This document shows, piece after piece, positions 36,091 through 45,094 of a stretch of 64,000 nt of DNA. Position 1 is the first letter of the stretch. Each line of letters opens with the position of its first letter. Below the pieces are notes generated by a model. It saw only the letters and a program-made list of their open reading frames with translations. It did not search any database and had not been told where the DNA came from. The DNA comes from an uncultured Anaerolineaceae bacterium. GTDB taxonomy: Bacteria; Chloroflexota; Anaerolineae; Anaerolineales; Anaerolineaceae. The stretch spans positions 36,120 through 100,119 of the forward strand of contig CAKMKJ010000014.1 in assembly GCA_927443345.1 (NCBI GenBank), written 5' to 3'. A program made the translations under genes and the position numbers.

Positions 36091-36587
36091 TTTTTGAAAG
36101 AAAAGCACAATCTGCTGTGTGGGGATTGCTTACCATCCTGATTCTGGTAGTCATTGCAGGAGGTTTGGTGGATATTTACCGGCTGTATGCGGCGCGTAAT
36201 TGGGCTTATTCAGTAGCACAAGAAGCTGCACTTGCCGGCGCATCCCGTGGCCGGGACTGGGACACTGTTCTCAATTCCGGTTTTATCCAATTGGATCAAG
36301 CCGTAGCCAATACTGAAGCTCAAAATTTAGTTAATTCTGCCATGCAGGCACGTGGAATTACTGAATATACCTTTTCAATCCGGGTGTTACCTGACCCCCT
36401 TGGCGGAACTGTATCTGGATTTCCACCACGTCCAGTTCGGCTGGGAGATGGTTTGAGCGACTGGTCAAGCAATGAGCCTGCGATCGGGGTGTATCTGGAA
36501 GTACCAGTTCAGTGGACAATTCTGGATATTTTTGGGATTGATTTGAAAACCGTTCGAGTATTTGCGTCTGCCGGGGTTGCTCAATGA
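36087..36587 (+). CDS. TadE/TadG-like minor pilin
   Basis: The ATG at 36087 overlaps the TadE-like stop by 4 nt. The 166-residue product starts MIFERKAQSAVWG, lacking the Glu at +5, then has a TM helix (LLTILILVVIAGGLVDIYRL) and the TadG-like phrase RNWAYSVAQEAALAGASRG. It is probably a Tad minor pilin or TadG-type protein. Its end overlaps the next gene by 4 nt. Confidence 0.65.
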   Translation: MIFERKAQSAVWGLLTILILVVIAGGLVDIYRLYAARNWAYSVAQEAALAGASRGRDWDTVLNSGFIQLDQAVANTEAQNLVNSAMQARGITEYTFSIRVLPDPLGGTVSGFPPRPVRLGDGLSDWSSNEPAIGVYLEVPVQWTILDIFGIDLKTVRVFASAGVAQ

Positions 36588-38398
36588 AAAAATTATTATC
36601 GAATCTAACGACTCGCAAGAAAACAATGTTGGGAATCATCCTGGCGGTTGTGGTTGGCTTGGTGATCACCATCTCTGCACTCGCCGATTATGGACATCCC
36701 ATTGTTGCATACAATCCAAATCCAGTGTCTATCACATTTCCCAGAGCCGGAAAAATTGTCTTATGGAATGTCCTTACATCAGGCTCTCCAGGGTATTTTT
36801 CGCGTTATTACTTTATCCGCAATGGCTGCCGGGTAGGTCAAAACTGCACCTATATGGATGTGATCAATAACCAGACTGTGCTTACCCCAATCACGGTTAC
36901 TGCCGGCGAAACCATCCAGGTTAAGGGTTGCGATTGTTATGGGGGTAACTGTGGTTCTGGTGGGTGTGCAAATCCTCATGTGGGTTGGAAAACGCCACAT
37001 CATAATTATTTTTGTGCAAGTTATTTTTTCTCGCAGTATTACGATCCAAATGCAGGTGGCAGGGATTTCACCAGCCTAATGACTGCATTTCTAGCTTCTG
37101 GAGATACCATCATCGGTACCCCTCAATGCTGGGGAGATTGGGATGAAGATAACAGCAACGGTGGATATGACCACGATTTTGAAGATTTCGTATTGATTTG
37201 GGCATATCGGGATACTTTCACAGGTTACCACAATGGGTCGTCCGGAACTGTGCCCCAAGCGCAATGCCGAGCTTATGGCTGGGTAATGCAAGATTCTGCT
37301 CCAGGGTTGGATATCAATTACCGTATCCTGGTAGATGGCAATACGGTAGCTAGTGGCGTCGCAAACCAATATCGAGCGGATTTGACCGGAACATGCACGG
37401 GCGGCACTTGTGGGTTCACTCAAGATTTATGGGGATTGATCTCACCCAATGTCCAACACACCGTGCGGGTTCAGGCACAAAATCCCTATAACTCTTCCTG
37501 GTTTGACCTATCGGGAACTAATAAAACGATCCGCTGCTCTCTCCCGCCCAGTGTGGATTTGAAGGCGAACAATCAGGATGGGACGATTCGGTTGACTTCT
37601 CCAGCCCAATATACGTTGAGTTGGACATCGACTAATGCGGATATCTGTTCCGCTTCCGGAAACTGGAGTGGAAGTAAGAACCAAACAGGCTCTTCAAATT
37701 ACTTCGGTATTACAGTTGGAACCTTTACCTACACCCTAACATGCTCCAATCCAATTGGATCTTCTTCAGACAGTGTCACTGTCATTGTCTACAATCCGCC
37801 TGTCGTGGATTTGAAGGTCAATAACCAGGATGGACCCCTAACCACTGTCTCCCCTGCCAGCTTTACGCTGAGTTGGATTAGTAAGGACGCAACCAGCTGC
37901 ACAGCGCTGAGTACAGACGGAATTTGGACGGGAAATGTTATCGTAACTGGAAGTCGATCCCTGAATGGAGTCGTCACCGGAACCCATACCTATACCATTA
38001 CCTGTTCGAATCAGTATGAATCCGCCAGTGATTCGGTCACGGTGGTTGTCGTTGCTCCGCTGAGTGGAACGATTTCGGTGACTTACGCACGATTGCTCTT
38101 GTTTGCGCCAAATCTTGGACAACCTGCACAAACCCTGATTGGAACCGTGTCAGGTGGTATTTCACCTTATTCGATTCTTGTATGGGTTCGAACACCATCG
38201 GGCGCCCTGATTTCTCTGACCCGCAGTGGATCAACCTGGTCTGTAACTCCTGAAAATTCTGGAGATCTCAATTTTGGCACCACCGAAGAAGGTATTTGGA
38301 CTGCCTGGGCAGATTTACAGGATAGTTCCGGTCAGACTTATCGAACTGTTAGCGCAGTATGGGAGGTGGCATGGCATCCCGTGCATGGTCGTCCATAA
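36584..38398 (+). CDS. Large surface protein with Asp-rich loop and two Ig-like repeats; candidate pilus adhesin
   Basis: A 604-residue protein with an N-terminal TM or signal segment (MLGIILAVVVGLVITISALA). The first half is Cys-rich (GCDCYGGNCGSGGC) and contains an Asp/Asn loop (DWDEDNSNGGYDHDFEDF) resembling a calcium-binding site of the DUF4114 type. Two Ig-like repeats of about 85 residues follow at about 322-406 and 407-492, each beginning VDLKxNNQDG and ending SDSVTV. A C-terminal beta domain ends the chain. It overlaps the transglycosylase gene. It is the best candidate for a pilus-tip or cell-contact protein. Confidence 0.65.
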   Translation: MKKLLSNLTTRKKTMLGIILAVVVGLVITISALADYGHPIVAYNPNPVSITFPRAGKIVLWNVLTSGSPGYFSRYYFIRNGCRVGQNCTYMDVINNQTVLTPITVTAGETIQVKGCDCYGGNCGSGGCANPHVGWKTPHHNYFCASYFFSQYYDPNAGGRDFTSLMTAFLASGDTIIGTPQCWGDWDEDNSNGGYDHDFEDFVLIWAYRDTFTGYHNGSSGTVPQAQCRAYGWVMQDSAPGLDINYRILVDGNTVASGVANQYRADLTGTCTGGTCGFTQDLWGLISPNVQHTVRVQAQNPYNSSWFDLSGTNKTIRCSLPPSVDLKANNQDGTIRLTSPAQYTLSWTSTNADICSASGNWSGSKNQTGSSNYFGITVGTFTYTLTCSNPIGSSSDSVTVIVYNPPVVDLKVNNQDGPLTTVSPASFTLSWISKDATSCTALSTDGIWTGNVIVTGSRSLNGVVTGTHTYTITCSNQYESASDSVTVVVVAPLSGTISVTYARLLLFAPNLGQPAQTLIGTVSGGISPYSILVWVRTPSGALISLTRSGSTWSVTPENSGDLNFGTTEEGIWTAWADLQDSSGQTYRTVSAVWEVAWHPVHGRP

Positions 38399-39339
38399 TC
38401 CGTTTTCTATTGGTTGTCCTTACTGTGATGACTACCGCCAGTTGGAATGTTTTACCAGTGAAAGCAGACGGCGGGGGAACTTGCCAGATAGCATATGGTC
38501 TAACCCCAACCTCTATCCCAGATTGGTTGATGCCGGCTGAAGAAAACACAGATCTCATTACCGCCAACCGCTACGACATTTTGGCTGCAAAGCTACTGTC
38601 ATCCGGGCTGCTCGATGGCTCTACTTGCCCGGCTAATGGTTTGAATCCAGATGGCTCTGCGAACGGTTGTGGTATTGAACTCGCTACAGATCAGGTGAAA
38701 ATCTGGCAGAACCGATATGATCCGACGATCCTTTCCTACTCTCAGTCCAACGCTTTGCCCCCGAAAGTGGTCAAAGCAGTCATCGCGGTTGAATCACAAT
38801 TTTGGCCAGCGGCGAATTGGACAAGGGGCGAGATTGGATTAGGTCAGATGACTGGATATGGCGCTGATCTTGTCCTGATGTGGCGTCCGGATTATTACCA
38901 AAGCATTTGCCGGCAAGCGTTCGGAGGGAAAAGTTGTAGCACCCAATACCAGTTTCTTGACGCATCAACCCAATTGCTCCTGCGCGGATTGGTATTGAAA
39001 GAAATTGATGCTACCTGCCCGAATTGTGCAGGTGGGGTGGACCTTGAAAAAGGTAAACAGGCTGTACAGGTATTAACGGAAACCCTCAACGCCAGTTGTC
39101 TGCAATCTACACGCGTTATTTATTTAGCCACAGGGAAATCTCCTGCAGCATTGTTGAGCTTTGAGGATTATTGGCGTTTGGTTCTGGCAAATTATCACAC
39201 TGGAGCCGGTTGTGTTTATCAAGCGCTTCGAAAGACCGGAAACCCAAATAGTTGGAACAGCATTGCTGCTAATTTTTCCAGCGGGTGTGCCAGTGGTGCA
39301 GAATACATCCGACGTATCGAAGGGCAGATCAAACCTTAG
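38371..39339 (+). CDS. Lytic transglycosylase-like peptidoglycan hydrolase
   Basis: The ATG at 38371 has GGGAGG 4 nt upstream (an ATG at 38359 is less well placed). The product is 322 residues with a signal peptide (hydrophobic residues about 11-32). The SLT-type catalytic core is visible as VIAVESQFWPAANWTRGEIG with Glu in VES, then GLGQMT and, near the C-terminus, ANYHTGAGCV. At least eight cysteines suggest disulfides. Such enzymes open peptidoglycan for pilus or conjugation machines. The place in the Tad operon fits that. Confidence 0.8.
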   Translation: MASRAWSSIIRFLLVVLTVMTTASWNVLPVKADGGGTCQIAYGLTPTSIPDWLMPAEENTDLITANRYDILAAKLLSSGLLDGSTCPANGLNPDGSANGCGIELATDQVKIWQNRYDPTILSYSQSNALPPKVVKAVIAVESQFWPAANWTRGEIGLGQMTGYGADLVLMWRPDYYQSICRQAFGGKSCSTQYQFLDASTQLLLRGLVLKEIDATCPNCAGGVDLEKGKQAVQVLTETLNASCLQSTRVIYLATGKSPAALLSFEDYWRLVLANYHTGAGCVYQALRKTGNPNSWNSIAANFSSGCASGAEYIRRIEGQIKP

Positions 39340-39353
39340 GGTAGAGGTATCTC

Positions 39354-39926
39354 ATGGATTGGATAATATTTATTCTTGTTGTGGTCTGGTTAGGGATTGT
39401 ATCCTGGTTCGATATTCGTAAAAATGAGATCCCACACAGTGCCTGGGTGATCATCCCGCTTATTGGAGCATGCTTTTATCGAACCTGGCAGGGGAATTGG
39501 GCTTTAGTTTTGCTTACCATCTTGGTTGCAGCTGTAAGTGAGCGAGAAAGAATATCCCAGTTATTCGGGTGGGAGGAGATCGGGAAAATGATCACCTGGT
39601 TTCCGCTATTATTTCTTGGTGTATACCTTTCCGTCCAAACTTCACCTTTCGCAACTCTGGCGATCATCGGTTTTTGGGCTGCGTGGGAGTTCAAGTGGTG
39701 GGGCGGGGCGGATGCGGTCAGTGCCATAACCGTTTGTTTGATATGGCCCAGTGAAATATTTATCTTTGCATTTCTGGGTGTGCATATTATTGTGACGATT
39801 GTTTTGTTTATGAGGTCCTTGATTAAAGGAAAGTCAGTTAAGGTGCATAGTGTGCCGGGGTTACCTTTGCTATTGCTGGCAATCATTCTTTATCAAATTT
39901 TTCAATATTTTTACATTCTTGTTTGA
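39354..39926 (+). CDS. tadV: TadV/CpaA-type prepilin peptidase, copy 1
   Basis: A 190-residue polytopic membrane protein. The two catalytic aspartates of A24 peptidases are in WFDIRKNEIPHSAW and in GGADAVSAI. It lacks the N-methyltransferase domain of PilD, as usual for Tad peptidases. It is the last gene of operon B and should process Flp, TadE and related prepilins. It is convergent with the CoiA-like gene, with no clear terminator in the 134 nt between. Confidence 0.85.
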   Translation: MDWIIFILVVVWLGIVSWFDIRKNEIPHSAWVIIPLIGACFYRTWQGNWALVLLTILVAAVSERERISQLFGWEEIGKMITWFPLLFLGVYLSVQTSPFATLAIIGFWAAWEFKWWGGADAVSAITVCLIWPSEIFIFAFLGVHIIVTIVLFMRSLIKGKSVKVHSVPGLPLLLLAIILYQIFQYFYILV

Positions 39927-40060
39927 TTGGCGGATTTGCGAACAAAATCATAAATTAATTTTACTGCTTTTAAAATTTTCGTCTTTCTTGAAGAAGTAAA
40001 ACTGAAAATGTCTACCAAATCGGTTTTTTGGTGCAATTAGCAATTCAATGGTGGTGTTGG

Positions 40061-41398
40061 CTATGAAAGTTCGGTGAAAAAGGGAGTTATGTCCGTCTTT
40101 AACATTATCCATGTTGGTTTATGGTCTACTTTGGATTTTGATAATACATCGGCTAACACTAGTTGTTGGAGTATCCTCGCTATCCAGGCGTTAATTGTTT
40201 GAAATCTAGCTTCATCCCAAATTCCCCATTGGATGAGGTAAGATTTAATTTCTTCCATATCAAATCTCGATCCCGGTTTAGATAATTTTACGAACTTAAT
40301 GTAAATAGCCAATTCAACCAATAGGTAATCTTCATTTGGATATATACATTTATTGACATGGAATAGTCTGGGTAAATTTTTATTTTGCCGGAGGGCATTC
40401 TCTTGGATCATAACCTCTGGAAATTGATCTAACGATGTAATCTGAAATTTGGTCATTAAATGTGAAATAAATTTGCTTTTTTGTTCTTTTCTCCGCAATA
40501 ATTCATTTCTGCATCTTTCATTCTCGATTGTTTGTTTTTCTTTTCTTGCTATAAAAATCTTGGAGTAGTCAGCTTCTGCCTTACTTATGAACCTTTCTTC
40601 TGATTCGGAAAAAGATATCTCATCATCCAGATCGATCAGAAAACCGGATTTGCGTGCATTGTTTTCATTCCAAATAATAGCACTATGGAGATGATGTTGA
40701 GTAGTGGACTCTTTGTTTATTACTGATACAAAATGAAAAGTTGCTGGTTGATTTCTATTTGAAACTAAATGAGCAATGGCAGATTCCTGTCGCAATTTCA
40801 CGCCAGCCTTTTCCCATGTTGGACGGAAATATATATTCCTTACGATATTACGTTCGAAAGACTCTAAATTTCTGACAGTAGAAAAATCTTGCTGAGATGA
40901 GAAAACGTTTCCCCTTTTTAATACCAATGCCAACTCGTCCCTAACTCCTATTACCCATAGCGGAATGATGCCGGCTTTATGATAATCAGAAGTCCTTTGA
41001 GCCCAGACCTCATCGCTTTGAGGGCTGAATTGTATTTCAATCGCAAATCTTTTGGTGGGTGTAATCAGCAAAATATCTGCTTTTTGTCCAGATTCAACAA
41101 AAGCTTCTTTTTTCACACATATGGAAGAATATTGATTTCGTAATATGGTGTATATCCATGATTTTGCCAGGTCATGTTCTATGGATTCCTCAGTAATTCG
41201 GCATCGCTCGCCTTTTTTCAGATGTGCAAAGTGAGACCTTTTAAGGTTGCACTTATGCAGAATTACTTTTCCGCCACACCAAGGATCGGGACACCGGAGC
41301 AGACCTTGATTACTCAAATTTCTCAATGCAAGTAGTTGCTCCTTAGATTGATAGTCGTCAATGTCTATTACTTGATTTCCTGATAGGCAAGTTAACAT
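40061..41398 (-). CDS. CoiA-like nuclease-domain protein, possible defence or competence cargo
   Basis: A 445-residue protein. The N-terminus carries a CoiA-like zinc segment (LLRCPDPWCGGKVILHKC) and the typical SHFAHLKKG and EESIEHDLAKSW. The core ADILLITPTKRFAIEIQFSP fits the PD-(D/E)xK-like CoiA nuclease motif, followed by GIIPLWVIG. The C-terminal half is a long charged region of unknown fold. CoiA proteins act in competence and recombination. Here it is an AT-rich, oppositely oriented gene at an operon junction, like the AbiE module, so it could be phage defence cargo (inference). Confidence 0.7.
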   Translation of the reverse strand: MLTCLSGNQVIDIDDYQSKEQLLALRNLSNQGLLRCPDPWCGGKVILHKCNLKRSHFAHLKKGERCRITEESIEHDLAKSWIYTILRNQYSSICVKKEAFVESGQKADILLITPTKRFAIEIQFSPQSDEVWAQRTSDYHKAGIIPLWVIGVRDELALVLKRGNVFSSQQDFSTVRNLESFERNIVRNIYFRPTWEKAGVKLRQESAIAHLVSNRNQPATFHFVSVINKESTTQHHLHSAIIWNENNARKSGFLIDLDDEISFSESEERFISKAEADYSKIFIARKEKQTIENERCRNELLRRKEQKSKFISHLMTKFQITSLDQFPEVMIQENALRQNKNLPRLFHVNKCIYPNEDYLLVELAIYIKFVKLSKPGSRFDMEEIKSYLIQWGIWDEARFQTINAWIARILQQLVLADVLSKSKVDHKPTWIMLKTDITPFFTELS

Positions 41399-41818
41399 AA
41401 AATAAATCCAGAATAGGAGTCAAACACCATATATAAATTATAAAGCCAGCCTGGGTAAAGGTATCTTTAATTATCCAATTAGGGCAAATGCAAATAAATC
41501 TTTAAAATTTTCACTATTGATGAAATTTGAAGGTGAAGTTGATATATGTCATGAACCTGAGAGGTCTATTTACTCAATTTCAGAATTGACTGCACTTGCT
41601 TTGTACAAGATAAGTTCCAAGAATACAGCTAGACAAATACGAGATTTTTCCCACCAGGAAAAGGGTATTGAAATACTACAGATGGCGAAATCATTTCCTA
41701 CCAGTATGCTCAGAAGGACCAAATTTAGTATTATCTGGTTGGGGTTGGCAAGAATAGCGTAGCAAACTTGTCGCAAACCAGAGCATACCTGCTAGTGCCA
41801 TTTTTACTTTTGTGCCCA
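41399..41818. other. AT-rich spacer between the CoiA-like gene and promoter C
   Basis: About 420 nt. An 81-codon open frame on the plus strand (41517-41762) lacks a ribosome binding site and family features, and I do not call it. The stretch should contain the promoter of the CoiA-like gene at its left end. I see no strong repeat or hairpin. Confidence 0.4.
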
Positions 41819-41848
41819 CCTTGGATAACGCTTTTTCATCTATATAAT
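41819..41848 (+). promoter_or_regulatory. Shared element promoter, copy C
   Basis: CCTTGGATAA (41819-41828), then TATAAT at 41843-41848. The box has T in place of A at its fourth position, and the spacing is one nucleotide shorter than in A, B and D. It drives the prepilin peptidase/pilin operon. Confidence 0.65.
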
Positions 41849-41878
41849 GAAAGATAGACAATCATTAATTAATCGTTG

Positions 41879-41920
41879 GCCGGAAAGAACCTTCTGGGAT
41901 TCTGTCCGGCTTTATTTATC
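41879..41920 (+). promoter_or_regulatory. Leader hairpin C, attenuator-like terminator
   Basis: GCCGGA (41879-41884) pairs with TCCGGC (41905-41910), with an inner AGAA/TTCT pairing, followed by TTTATTTATC. ATCGTTGGCCGGA is shared with copy D. It lies 31 nt after the -10 and 50 nt before the first gene, and has the form of an intrinsic terminator. Confidence 0.65.
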
Positions 41921-41959
41921 TAAATACTCCGTTCATAACAGAATGGGAAGGAGCGCCTT

Positions 41960-42460
41960 CTGATTGCCAGCATTGCATTATTACCCTTATTTTTTGCCTG
42001 CATGATTTACGATCTACGTGACCGTGATGTTCCGATGCCATTAACCGTCGGAGGACTTATCGGTGCCGGTGTATATGCGTTGATCAATGGATTGTGGGCT
42101 CCCGTGCTACTGACCATCGCTTTGACCCATGTTGCAGATTTCAACCCAAAAGAGAAACGTCTGGCCTTCGGTTTGACCTTAGCCGCGTTTTCTGCAATTT
42201 TCCAACCTGAAGCTGCCTTGATTTGTGCCCTCATTCTCGGATTCTGGGTATTGTGGGAATTTAGTATCTTGGGCGGCGCAGATGTGAAACTATTGATCGC
42301 AGCGACACTTGTCTTAGGGAATCCAATTGTTCTGATCCCCATTGCGGTTTCTGGGGGAATCCAGGGCGTAATTGCAAGCCTACAAAAGAAGAGAGAGATT
42401 CCTTTTGTCGCATCGATATTCTGTGGAACCTTGTTGTTTGTTGTCTATCCATATTTCTAA
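41960..42460 (+). CDS. tadV: TadV/CpaA-type prepilin peptidase, copy 2, probable CTG start
   Basis: Two catalytic aspartates are seen in YDLRDRDVPMPL and GGADVKLL, with four or five hydrophobic helices. The first in-frame ATG (42002) would remove the first TM helix. Upstream, in frame, the codons encode a hydrophobic helix (IASIALLPLFFACM), and AAGGAG at 41948-41953 sits 6 nt before a CTG at 41960. I therefore place the start at that CTG, giving about 166 residues. It is the first gene of operon C and serves the pilins encoded after it. Confidence 0.75.
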   Translation: MIASIALLPLFFACMIYDLRDRDVPMPLTVGGLIGAGVYALINGLWAPVLLTIALTHVADFNPKEKRLAFGLTLAAFSAIFQPEAALICALILGFWVLWEFSILGGADVKLLIAATLVLGNPIVLIPIAVSGGIQGVIASLQKKREIPFVASIFCGTLLFVVYPYF

Positions 42461-42481
42461 AAAGGAAGGAGGTGATTGGCT

Positions 42482-42628
42482 TTGCGTTTCCTAAAAGATA
42501 ACCGGGGAATCGAGTCGACTGAGGTCGCTTTGATCATTGCAGTGGTTGTCCTGGTCAGCTATGGCGCTTACCGATTGCTGGGGCAGAATATCGCTTCCAT
42601 CGTAACTGATGTCGCTGGAAGAATATAA
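42482..42628 (+). CDS. flp: Flp-like prepilin (48 residues), TTG start
   Basis: AAGGAGGTGAT precedes a TTG at 42482. The peptide MRFLKDNRG is followed by IESTEVALIIAVVVLV, a prepilin site with Gly at -1 and Glu at +5, then a hydrophobic helix and a short tail (QNIASIVTDVAGRI). Its leader FLKDNRG is shared with the TadE-like gene that follows, so both are likely cut by the adjacent peptidase. Confidence 0.7.
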   Translation: MRFLKDNRGIESTEVALIIAVVVLVSYGAYRLLGQNIASIVTDVAGRI

Positions 42629-42689
42629 CCATTTTAATATTCCGCCAGCAATGGTAAATCTGGCAAAACGATTTTTATCAAGGAGGACA

Positions 42690-43100
42690 ATGAAATTTCT
42701 CAAAGATAACCGTGGGATGGAATTACTTGAAGCGGCGATCACGACCCCAATAGCAATTATGGTGATGTTGGCTATCGTGAACCTGGGAATGTTAGTCTAC
42801 GCCCAGCAAGCGGTGCAAGCCGCGGCCAGGCATGGCGCTCGCATGGGAAGTGTGGCACAGCAATGCCCGGCCTGTTATGCAGTGAGTGGAGCTAAGTCGG
42901 CAATTGCTCAAGCTGGGATATTAGAGAATACTTCGGTTAGCGTCTTGGCTCCCGGAGGCAGCGCCGGTAGTATCCTCAAGATCCAGGTAAGTGGCAGCGT
43001 TCCTAATTTCATGGCTCCCTTGACCAGTTTGTTTCCTGGATTGCCTGGACAAACGTTTACTGTCCGAGCGGATTCGACATTTCGCCAGGAGGGCTGGTAA
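42690..43100 (+). CDS. tadE: TadE-like minor pilin, operon C
   Basis: The ATG at 42690 lies behind AGGAGG; a longer frame from 42609 is unlikely. The product is 136 residues. Leader MKFLKDNRG is followed by MELLEAAITTPIAIMVML (Glu at +5), a TM helix and a soluble domain with a short Cys pair (QQCPACYA). TadE family. It overlaps the next gene by 1 nt. Confidence 0.75.
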   Translation: MKFLKDNRGMELLEAAITTPIAIMVMLAIVNLGMLVYAQQAVQAAARHGARMGSVAQQCPACYAVSGAKSAIAQAGILENTSVSVLAPGGSAGSILKIQVSGSVPNFMAPLTSLFPGLPGQTFTVRADSTFRQEGW

Positions 43101-43534
43101 TGCTACTGCGTGATCGACGGGGTTATTCGATGACCTTCTGGGCGGTGTTCATCGGGCTGGTGATGATTCCAGCTCTTGCACTGGCAATTGAACTTGGCCG
43201 CTATTTCTATGCGATTTCGGAAGTAGCAAAAGCTGCGGACGCAGCAGCCGTTGCAGCCTCTGCGGAGATCAACCAGAAAGTTTTCCAAGATACAGGGAGT
43301 CTGATACCCACGTCTATGACGTGGGGGAATGCCCAATCTTTTGTGACTTCAAATACAACCGGTTTGTCTGCCAAAGGGGTTCATGCATTTGTTACTAACA
43401 TTCAGGTCAATGGTGGAGATAACACTGTTCGAGTTGATGTGTCCGCAGATTTGTCCATTTTATTTCCTTCGGTGGTTCCTAAAGTGCTGGTAACTCAAAC
43501 CGGTGTGGCTAAACTACGTGTTTTGACACATTGA
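43100..43534 (+). CDS. TadG-like pilus protein, operon C
   Basis: A 144-residue protein with leader MLLRDRRGYSMTFWAVFIGL, a TM helix, and the Tad-type phrase ISEVAKAADAAAVAASAEI typical of TadG/Tad N-terminal regions. No Glu is seen at +5. It ends operon C. No terminator hairpin is clear in the 115 nt before the convergent TPR gene. Confidence 0.7.
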   Translation: MLLRDRRGYSMTFWAVFIGLVMIPALALAIELGRYFYAISEVAKAADAAAVAASAEINQKVFQDTGSLIPTSMTWGNAQSFVTSNTTGLSAKGVHAFVTNIQVNGGDNTVRVDVSADLSILFPSVVPKVLVTQTGVAKLRVLTH

Positions 43535-43649
43535 ATGGTCAAAAGAGAATAGTTAAAGCCTAATGGAAGTGTTTAGAGGAAGACGAAGTCATTACAAATC
43601 AAACTTCAAAATTCCCCTCCGTCAACTTAGCACCAAGTTACTTCGTTTT

Positions 43650-44840
43650 TTATATGCGGTTTAGCAAATCTTTCTTTTTTTCCTCAAATTCAGTGTCTGT
43701 AATAATTCCTTTTTCGTGTAGTTCAGATAATTCCTTTATTGTAAGAAATATATTTTTTTCAGAAGATTCAATATTTAGTTGTTCTTTGAGTATTTCGGAA
43801 TCAGTAAATTTTCCCATCCTCGCCATGTTAAGAGCTATCGGAATGAGTACTTCATGAATTTCACTATAAGGATTAAGCGACCAAATTCCGCTTGATGTTT
43901 TTATAACAACAAATTCCACCTTCAAATACCGGTCTTCATATACCTGCGATCCTTGAATATCTTGATTTGGAATTGTCCAAGAGTAGTCTTTTTTTGATAC
44001 TTCAAATTTTTCTGTGGATAGGAAACTGAAGAACGAACGAGGTGGTTTAATCTTTGATGACAAAACAGCAAGCGAAAAAATTCTTAGCGATTTATCTGTA
44101 AGACAAATGTACCCTTGCCCGATAGTGCCATACTGTATATCAAAAGATCCACCATTTACTAACCTTTGTTTTTCGATTCGATCCCAGACTAAGAATATAT
44201 TGGGCCAATAATCAATTATTTTCTCACCAGCAGACTTTATATGGGGGTAAACAGACTGATGAAAATGGTTATCGATAATCTTTATAGAGTTTTCTCCTTC
44301 GTTATCATCCGAATATTTTCCAATCCCCGTAAATTCTTGATATTTGATACGATCAAGATAATAATTCTCCCAGTTTTGGATTTCATAATAAATGCGACTT
44401 CGCGACTGATAATAACTTGGATTTAAAGGGTCAATTTTGATTGCCCTAGTAAAATCTTTTTCAGCTAAATCAAAATCCTGTTGATGTTGATATATATGTC
44501 CGCGATTTTCATATGCGGAACAATTCAGAGGATTTATTCGTATTACCTGAGAATAACATTCTATTGCTTTTTGGAATTCTTTTAGTTTCTCGTAACCATC
44601 TGCAAGCTGAATAAATGCGTCTTCATAATTCTGGTCGATTTGAATTGCAGTATTTGCTTCAATAATAGCTTCATTAAATTGTTTATTGATAATTAATGCA
44701 TATGAATACCATGTATGATATCGAGGAGATGATGGTTCGAGTTCTTTAGCATTGGCAAATGCTTTTAGAGCTTCGGTAAAATTCTTCTGTTCCAGAAGTT
44801 TTTTCCCCATTTCGAACATATTCTGAGCTTCATCTGTCAT
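43650..44840 (-). CDS. TPR protein with PH/GRAM-like middle and C-terminal SHOCT domain
   Basis: A 396-residue protein. Residues about 1-175 form five or so tetratricopeptide repeats (ALKAFANAKELEPSSPRYHTW, AIECYSQVIRINPLNCSAYE). The middle region (about 205-330) with GYICLTDKSLRIFSLAVL looks like a bacterial PH/GRAM-like fold. The C-terminal 40 residues (ELSELHEKGIITDTEFEEKK) are a clear SHOCT domain, a short oligomerisation motif. Function unknown. It is AT-rich and opposite to the Tad operons, at a junction that holds cargo elsewhere. Confidence 0.72.
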   Translation of the reverse strand: MTDEAQNMFEMGKKLLEQKNFTEALKAFANAKELEPSSPRYHTWYSYALIINKQFNEAIIEANTAIQIDQNYEDAFIQLADGYEKLKEFQKAIECYSQVIRINPLNCSAYENRGHIYQHQQDFDLAEKDFTRAIKIDPLNPSYYQSRSRIYYEIQNWENYYLDRIKYQEFTGIGKYSDDNEGENSIKIIDNHFHQSVYPHIKSAGEKIIDYWPNIFLVWDRIEKQRLVNGGSFDIQYGTIGQGYICLTDKSLRIFSLAVLSSKIKPPRSFFSFLSTEKFEVSKKDYSWTIPNQDIQGSQVYEDRYLKVEFVVIKTSSGIWSLNPYSEIHEVLIPIALNMARMGKFTDSEILKEQLNIESSEKNIFLTIKELSELHEKGIITDTEFEEKKKDLLNRI

Positions 44841-45094
44841 AGTCTCTCCCTGACTTAATATGAATTCAAAATCGTTTGTGGTCGCGGCGGGGCTGGTAAA
44901 ACTCTTTCAAAATTATGGGTCGATTTACGATTTCCGTAGGTGTACGAATCGTGGGATCGGTCTCCAATAGAGGCATTGATAACTACCTTTGCTTTTTTAC
45001 AACATTTTTCTCTAATATTAGTCTCGTATGCGCTGATCATCTTTTATGTAACCTAACAGTATAAAATTATCACACTTAAACCTGAGAAAAAAAT

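Noticed and set aside
41517..41762. 81-codon frame between the CoiA-like gene and promoter C
   Set aside because: No ribosome binding site or recognisable sequence; base composition does not look coding.
44855..45040. 61-codon minus-strand frame
   Set aside because: No Shine-Dalgarno and no similarity; likely chance.
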